Shown: positions 59,806 through 64,000 of the stretch, one piece after another
Numbering within the stretch: position 1 is the first letter of the stretch
Layout of the letters: each line of letters opens with the position of its first letter
Source of the DNA: CAUPWF01 sp964369775
GTDB lineage: Bacteria > Bacillota > Clostridia > Lachnospirales > Lachnospiraceae
Reading direction: 5' to 3'
DNA length: 64,000 nucleotides
Assembly: GCA_964369775.1 (NCBI GenBank)
Contig: CAYJHQ010000015.1
Coordinates: 1 to 64,000 of the forward strand
The notes under the pieces: generated by a model
Told to the model about the DNA's origin: nothing
Databases searched by the model: none
The model's input: only the letters and a program-made list of their open reading frames with translations
Position numbers and translations under genes: made by a program

Positions 59806-62016
59806 ATGGTTAATTTTATGAAATATCAAACTAAGCAACTCAAACTAATTACTAGAATAAGTGCATCTATAATCCTTGTACTTTCTATAGCTTTTTTAAT
59901 ATTCTTGTTTCGTTACAGTGACTCTGAACTACATCGAACAAGTACTAATCTGATAAAAGAGTCAATGGATCTTCAACTGGATTTTGTTGATTCTAGTTTT
60001 GATACTCTTACAGACGTAATTACTTCAATTACGGATTCAGTATCATATAATGATTCAAATATCGATAGTGTCTCTACATATATTAAAGAACAAAGAGATG
60101 TTTTTAACTTTGTATCTATTACTTATATCGATACCAATGGAAACCTTTTATCTACTACAAATCAAGATGTTAGTTCTCTTACAGCCCCACCAGATTCAAC
60201 TTTTGATGATAAAGATATTGCTTTTTCGCAACCTTTTCTCTCGGCTACAACTGATGATTATTGTATCACCATTTATTCAAAGGTGTATGAGAATGACTCT
60301 CTTAAAGGATATCTTGTCTTTGAGTATTCAATGAGTGCTATTATGAACAATTTAACCGCTGCACTAGAAGAAAATGGATATGCTCTGATTACTGATTCAA
60401 AGGGTTATGCATTTTTGTCAACCGATAAAGATTATATTGATTTTGATTCATTTGTTGATGCTGAATTCCTAGATGATAATACTGATGACACAGTTATTAA
60501 AAACCTTAAAGAAGGCACGAGTGGTATGGCACGATTTAATTTGGAAAACATAGATTATGTTGTTTCTTATACACCGCTAAACTTAAACGATTGGTTTTTA
60601 GTTCTTGTTATTAACGAAGATACAGTCGCAACTGATATTCGTATACTCGCTACTGTTTTGATTACTTTTGTTATGAGCGTTTTTGTAGGATTTTTATTGT
60701 TCTTACTCTATTTTTGGTATTCAAAAAGAACTTTGGAACTTGTTGCCTATTACGATGAATTAACTAACCTTCCAAATCTTGCAAAGCTCAAACTAATCAT
60801 TGAAGAAAAAATTAAAAAGTACCCAAATGAACAATTTGTAATAGTCAAAATGGATATCGATAACTTTAAAGCTATCAATGAAGTCTACGGGTTTAATATG
60901 GGTGACAAGGTTCTTAAATCTTTCCAAAAAACTGCAGCTACTGTAGAAGAAAAATCTTTCTCCATCGCAAGAACTAGCGGTGATGAATTCATGATGTTTT
61001 CTGGGAATGGCCTGTTAGAAAACCTAGATACCCTTAGAATTCACTATGAAGCTTATTTCAAACAAACGATTCCTGAGTTAAAAGATCACTATCTTTCCTT
61101 TAATTATGGACGCTATTATATCGAGTCCGCAGAAACAGATATTAACGAAATTATAACAAAGGTAAGTATTGCACATGCCATGTCCAAAGAGATAAAAAAA
61201 GGTAAGATTAAAGATTATGATAACGCTTATAAAGATCAATTGCGTTATCTTACTGAAGTTACAAATAAAATGGAGTACGCCTTAGCAACTCATGAGTTTG
61301 TTCCATACTTACAGCCTAAAGTGCGGTTGTCTGATAATCACATTATAGGCGCTGAGGCTTTGGTTCGTTGGATAGAAAAAGATGGGGCAATTGTTCTCCC
61401 AAATGTGTTCATCCCACTCTTTGAGTCAAATGGATTTATACAGAAACTAGATAAGTACATCTTAGAGCGAGTCTGTATATTGATTAAGAACTGGATAAAA
61501 AATGGCTATGAATGCGTACCTGTATCCGTAAACTTCTCGAGGATGCATTTTATCAATCCAAACTTTGCAAATGAGATTATTGACATTGTAGATCGTTACA
61601 ACATTCCTCATAAATATATTGAAATCGAAATAACAGAAACTACGATTTTAGAAAATAAAGAAGCAGTCAAAAATCAGATAGTAGATTTAAGATCCTCAGG
61701 TTTTTCAATCTCTATTGATGATTTTGGTGCTGGTTACTCTTCACTTGGGATGTTAAAGGATTTTAAAGTGGATACATTGAAACTTGATAGAAGCTTCTTT
61801 TTGAATGAGTCTAAGCACGAGAATGGAAACCTTGTAGTTGACGGTGTAATCAAACTTGGTCATAGTTTAAATATGAGCATTGTCGCAGAGGGAGTTGAAG
61901 AAGAATCTCAAGCAGAGTTCTTGCTCAGCTTGAATTGCGAGTACGCTCAAGGATATCACTTTGCTAGACCAATGCCTATTGAAGAGTTTAATAGATTATA
62001 TCTTACTACTATTTAA
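59806..62016 (+). CDS. Membrane-bound GGDEF-EAL cyclic-di-GMP protein with Cache-like sensor
   Basis: The 736-residue protein has a membrane helix at about 17-36, an extracellular sensor of about 240 residues, a second helix at about 281-305, a GGDEF domain (about 315-475) and an EAL domain (about 490-735). The GGDEF signature reads SGDEF (near 390), a variant that can be active. The EAL side is intact: GAEALVRW (near 515), NFSRMHF, EITETTILEN and DDFGAGYSS, suggesting phosphodiesterase activity. It would couple an outside signal to c-di-GMP level. The start is uncertain (ATG 59806 or 59818; weak ribosome sites). Confidence 0.9.
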   Translation: MVNFMKYQTKQLKLITRISASIILVLSIAFLIFLFRYSDSELHRTSTNLIKESMDLQLDFVDSSFDTLTDVITSITDSVSYNDSNIDSVSTYIKEQRDVFNFVSITYIDTNGNLLSTTNQDVSSLTAPPDSTFDDKDIAFSQPFLSATTDDYCITIYSKVYENDSLKGYLVFEYSMSAIMNNLTAALEENGYALITDSKGYAFLSTDKDYIDFDSFVDAEFLDDNTDDTVIKNLKEGTSGMARFNLENIDYVVSYTPLNLNDWFLVLVINEDTVATDIRILATVLITFVMSVFVGFLLFLLYFWYSKRTLELVAYYDELTNLPNLAKLKLIIEEKIKKYPNEQFVIVKMDIDNFKAINEVYGFNMGDKVLKSFQKTAATVEEKSFSIARTSGDEFMMFSGNGLLENLDTLRIHYEAYFKQTIPELKDHYLSFNYGRYYIESAETDINEIITKVSIAHAMSKEIKKGKIKDYDNAYKDQLRYLTEVTNKMEYALATHEFVPYLQPKVRLSDNHIIGAEALVRWIEKDGAIVLPNVFIPLFESNGFIQKLDKYILERVCILIKNWIKNGYECVPVSVNFSRMHFINPNFANEIIDIVDRYNIPHKYIEIEITETTILENKEAVKNQIVDLRSSGFSISIDDFGAGYSSLGMLKDFKVDTLKLDRSFFLNESKHENGNLVVDGVIKLGHSLNMSIVAEGVEEESQAEFLLSLNCEYAQGYHFARPMPIEEFNRLYLTTI

Positions 62017-62049
62017 CTCGAAAGCTATTGCATAATTAAACACAAAATA

Positions 62050-62088
62050 CGCCAACGTGTCTAAATGACTTTCGTTGGCGATTTTTTT
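62050..62088 (+). terminator. Terminator of the GGDEF-EAL gene
   Basis: CGCCAACG pairs with CGTTGGCG (15-base loop), followed by ATTTTTTT. It lies 33 bp after the stop codon. Confidence 0.92.
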
Positions 62089-62093
62089 TATAT

Positions 62094-62732
62094 TTAGAAT
62101 AAAACCTTGTTATCTAATAATAGTGTTCTTATTTTATTTATTTCATTTAGTGTTTCTTCTTGCATATCAACTTCATTTGGCAGATGACATGGTAAAATTT
62201 CATCTAAAATACCATTTTTACGAACTACAATACCCTCGTTACAGTTATGCCCATATCCACAGGTGTAACACTGATTATACTGATTCACTTGCATTTTACC
62301 AATTGTTTTAATTTGATTGAAGTTAAACATTTTTTCGATATATTCTGCTACTGGATCCTCTGCTTCTCTGCTTTCGCATGTTGTTACGACTACACCAAGT
62401 TTATTTTTGAGTGAGTATGTACTTCTATGTCTAAAGGCAAAAGTTCTCTCAAGACAGGCATGAGCAAGCGCATTTACCATACCAAAGTAATTCGGAGCTC
62501 CGAAGATAATAATATCCGCTTGTTTCATTTTATCGCCAATTTCACTAAAATCGTCACGAACCTTACATTCGTTGTCTAATGCACAAGCTGTACAACCAAT
62601 ACACCCGTTTATTTTCTTGCCGGCAAGTGAAATTATTTCAAATTCATCCTTGCAACCTTTTAAAATATTCTCGATCGCATTATGCGTCATTCTTCCTTTT
62701 CTTCCACTACCACTAATTGCTAAAATTCTCAT
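62094..62732 (-). CDS. Iron-sulfur flavoprotein, NADPH-dependent FMN reductase family
   Basis: The 212-residue protein has a flavodoxin-like FMN-binding start (ILAISGSGRKGRMTHNA) and the cysteine cluster INGCIGCTACALDNECKVRDD, typical of iron-sulfur flavoproteins of anaerobes. It also has IIIFGAPNYFGMVNALAHACLERT, an FMN contact region. A second cysteine set occurs later (QCYTCGYGHNCNEG). These proteins move electrons, often to reduce oxygen or quinones; the substrate is unknown. It follows the YjbR gene by 13 bp. Confidence 0.88.
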   Translation of the reverse strand: MRILAISGSGRKGRMTHNAIENILKGCKDEFEIISLAGKKINGCIGCTACALDNECKVRDDFSEIGDKMKQADIIIFGAPNYFGMVNALAHACLERTFAFRHRSTYSLKNKLGVVVTTCESREAEDPVAEYIEKMFNFNQIKTIGKMQVNQYNQCYTCGYGHNCNEGIVVRKNGILDEILPCHLPNEVDMQEETLNEINKIRTLLLDNKVLF

Positions 62733-62745
62733 TCAAAGCCCCTTT

Positions 62746-63108
62746 TTAAATTTTCTTCTTTAATTTTGGTTTTGTAATTTCATAACTATTTGTTATAAAA
62801 TCTTTGAGTCTTTCTAATCCTACATCCTCGTTAAACCAAATGCTATTCCAGTGTGTTTTGTTCATGTGATATCCAGCTGTGACGCCTTTGAAAGCTTGCC
62901 TTAGAAAGTCTGCTTCCATCGGCTCACATTTAACATTTACATATTCTTTGCCATTAAGATTACCTACTAAAACAAAAATTTTCTTGCTCGATCGGTGACG
63001 AACAACAGCAGTATTTAACGACTTGTTTTTGAACGGATAATCAACATAGACACCCGGAAATTCTAAAGCAAAGTTTATGACTTGCTCCCGTGTAAAAGTG
63101 TTTTTCAT
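62746..63108 (-). CDS. MmcQ/YjbR family protein
   Basis: The 120-residue protein matches the YjbR/CyaY-like fold family (FPGVYVDYPFKNKSLNTAV, IFVLVGNLNGKEYVNVKC, AGYHMNKTHWNSIWF near the end). The family is called DNA-binding by fold, but its function is not settled. AGGAGG lies five bases before the ATG and overlaps the end of the MarR remnant. Confidence 0.88.
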   Translation of the reverse strand: MKNTFTREQVINFALEFPGVYVDYPFKNKSLNTAVVRHRSSKKIFVLVGNLNGKEYVNVKCEPMEADFLRQAFKGVTAGYHMNKTHWNSIWFNEDVGLERLKDFITNSYEITKPKLKKKI

Positions 63109-63110
63109 GA

Positions 63111-63284
63111 CTACCTCCTTGAAAGCAACTCATATAGTGCTTTAATTTCATTTTCAGATTAATTATTTTTATAAGTCAGTGCAAGCCTTGCTTTATCAGC
63201 ATTTTTATGAACTTCTTTTCCTTTTTCGGTTATTTTTACTTTTATTTCCTTTATAGAAGGTGCATCTTCTTTTGCTATATCTCC
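63111..63284 (-). pseudogene. Remnant of a MarR-family regulator C-terminus
   Basis: Directly after the DsrE stop codon the same frame continues on the minus strand for 41 codons (including IKVKITEKGKEVHKN), meets TAA at 63159-63161, and then continues with SENEIKALYELLSRR to TAG 63111. Together these read like the C-terminal wing and dimer helices of a MarR regulator (TEKGKE ... ENEIKALYELL). No start codon or DNA-reading helix remains, and a nonsense codon interrupts the piece. I infer a decayed regulator. The family identification is from pattern only. Confidence 0.6.
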
Positions 63285-63623
63285 TTAAATAGTTAATAAC
63301 TTTTCATTTTCTTTAAGAATATTAGTAAGTGGAATACCCATTCCATCAACCTCTAAATCAAGAGATTTTAATTTTTCAGTTACACCAAACATATTTGTGC
63401 AAGAAATACAAGCCTTAACAACAACACCTGCCTGTTTTGCAAGTTTAATTCTTTCTTGTATAGTTTCATCTTCAGCTACAAGTTTTGCAGTAGCTCCCCA
63501 AATGATTATCTCTACCTCGTCAAACCAACCTTGAGTTTTAGCATTTGTTGCATACATAAATACCATTGTATGTGCTGTTTGTGGATTGTCATTTACCCAT
63601 AGAATATTAAGTTTGCTATTCAT
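63285..63623 (-). CDS. DsrE-like family protein
   Basis: The 112-residue protein resembles small DsrE/DsrF-type proteins: KLNILWVNDNPQTAHTMVFMYA, VEIIIWGATAKLVAEDE, a central ACISCTNMFGVTEKL with two cysteines that could carry sulfur, and the end GMGIPLTNILKENEKLLTI. Relatives handle persulfide sulfur, but many have no known role. AAAGGAG precedes the ATG and a consensus-like promoter lies upstream. It is complete; the following MarR remnant is separate. Confidence 0.8.
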   Translation of the reverse strand: MNSKLNILWVNDNPQTAHTMVFMYATNAKTQGWFDEVEIIIWGATAKLVAEDETIQERIKLAKQAGVVVKACISCTNMFGVTEKLKSLDLEVDGMGIPLTNILKENEKLLTI

Positions 63624-63655
63624 AATTAAAAATCTCCTTTCGCTTTATATTATAC

Positions 63656-63684
63656 ATGATATATGACACAGAATAAAAAGTCAA
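63656..63684 (-). promoter_or_regulatory. Promoter of the DsrE gene
   Basis: TTGACT and TATCAT (63656-63661) are 17 bp apart on the minus strand, 33 bp before the ATG. Confidence 0.65.
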
Positions 63685-63732
63685 AGAATTGTATTCCACG
63701 TATCATTTTTCAATGGAACTATATTAAATTGA

Positions 63733-63773
63733 ACGGACGGACTTAATGGTAACATTTCATTGATTCCGTCCGT
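63733..63773. repeat. GC-rich inverted repeat
   Basis: Arms ACGGACGGA and TCCGTCCGT pair perfectly over 9 bp around 23 bases that can form an inner AATG/CATT stem. On the plus strand ATATACATTTTTT follows, so it could be a terminator for plus-strand transcription, yet no plus-strand gene precedes it. It may belong to a mobile or repeat element. Confidence 0.55.
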
Positions 63774-64000
63774 ATATACATTTTTTCTTTAAGCAAATAT
63801 TATTTTTAATAATTTTAAATTTTACCAAAATTAGTTTTCACTAACTAATTCACCTTCACAAGGTGTAGCAAAGCTACGAGCTTTTGTCAAATCGTCTTTC
63901 AAAAAAACGTTAGCCCTAATACTAAAACGTATTATAGAAGATACTAAAGTACAATATTTAGTTAATAGGTGTAAAAAGTGTCGTTATAATACGATAGAAC
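63774..64000. other. Gene-poor right edge with three adjacent small hairpins
   Basis: No gene can be supported here. Three short hairpins lie side by side at 63829-63877: AATTAGT/ACTAATT, CACCTT/AAGGTG and GTAGC/GCTAC. Frames on both strands stay open across part of the region, one containing CKKCRYN on the plus strand, one ending ATPCEGELVSEN on the minus strand, but neither has a credible start or ribosome site. A structured RNA or a dispersed repeat is possible. Confidence 0.4.

Noticed and set aside
61351..61400. Inactive EAL domain
   Set aside because: The metal and catalytic motifs (EALVRW, ETT, DDFGAGYSS) are all present.
63820..63990. Minus-strand gene ending ATPCEGELVSEN at the right edge
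   Set aside because: It looks protein-like but has an upstream in-frame stop within 50 codons and no start signal.
63847..64000. Plus-strand gene at the right edge containing CKKCRYN
   Set aside because: No start codon or ribosome site is visible, and the opposite strand is also open; it may be a repeat.
1..64000. tRNA, rRNA, CRISPR, insertion sequence or prophage
   Set aside because: No tRNA-like cloverleaf, rRNA-like block, regular spaced repeats or transposase/integrase frame was seen on reading both strands.

Overview
The window looks like chromosomal DNA of an anaerobic, potentially endospore-forming, low-GC Firmicute of the class Clostridia, most like Lachnospiraceae. The case rests on Spo0A, an Rnf complex, an Na+-pumping biotin decarboxylase operon, Rex, Pta-AckA, chemoreceptors, AT-rich consensus sigma-A promoters and strong AGGAGG ribosome sites. 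The exact taxon cannot be read from sequence alone. Most genes lie on the minus strand; only six genes in four groups lie on the plus strand. I see no rRNA, tRNA, CRISPR array, insertion sequence or prophage.

Layout, left to right. (1) 1-3005: rnfC-rnfD-rnfG, the start of an Rnf operon that runs off the left edge. rnfC contains a 100-N scaffold gap flanked by an identical 55-bp sequence, so the gap is almost certainly an assembly artefact. (2) 3176-9465: a dipeptidase, then a tight run of RpiR-type regulator, flavoprotein, cmk, ispH and rpsA (S1). (3) 9557-14786: a five-gene sodium-pump decarboxylase operon with two different carboxyltransferase subunits, one biotin carrier, one membrane beta subunit and an unusual lipoprotein-type gamma subunit. 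(4) 14870-19399: scpA-scpB flanked by two D,D-carboxypeptidases and a phosphoesterase. (5) 19556-25093: rpsU, alaS, a 50-residue small membrane protein gene with its own promoter and terminator, glgA and spo0A. (6) 25365-28202 (plus): acetyltransferase, rex and a chemoreceptor as overlapping genes. (7) 28257-38104: icd, ilvA, ftsY, smc, rnc, acpP, plsX, rpmF, yceD, a conserved lipid/ribosome/segregation neighbourhood. (8) 38173-49532: ackA, pta, tandem mgtE, tmcAL (plus), degV, walJ, coaE, polA. (9) 49660-51651 (plus): a second chemoreceptor. (10) 51711-59626: a complete-looking mannosylglycerate utilisation locus. (11) 59806-64000: a GGDEF-EAL protein, an iron-sulfur flavoprotein, a YjbR protein, the remnant of a MarR regulator, a DsrE protein, and a gene-poor right edge rich in hairpins.

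How the genes work together. Rnf and the biotin decarboxylase both link carbon and electron flow to an ion gradient, and Rex, Pta and AckA belong to the same fermentative physiology; a Rex-like operator lies upstream of pta. The most coherent accessory system is the sugar locus. A PTS permease would import and phosphorylate 2-O-mannosylglycerate, the GH38 enzyme would split it into mannose-6-phosphate and glycerate, ManA would yield fructose-6-phosphate and glycerate kinase would yield phosphoglycerate, under an RpiR-family regulator. The least explained signals are the small gene and terminator placed directly before alaS, and the hairpin cluster at the right edge.
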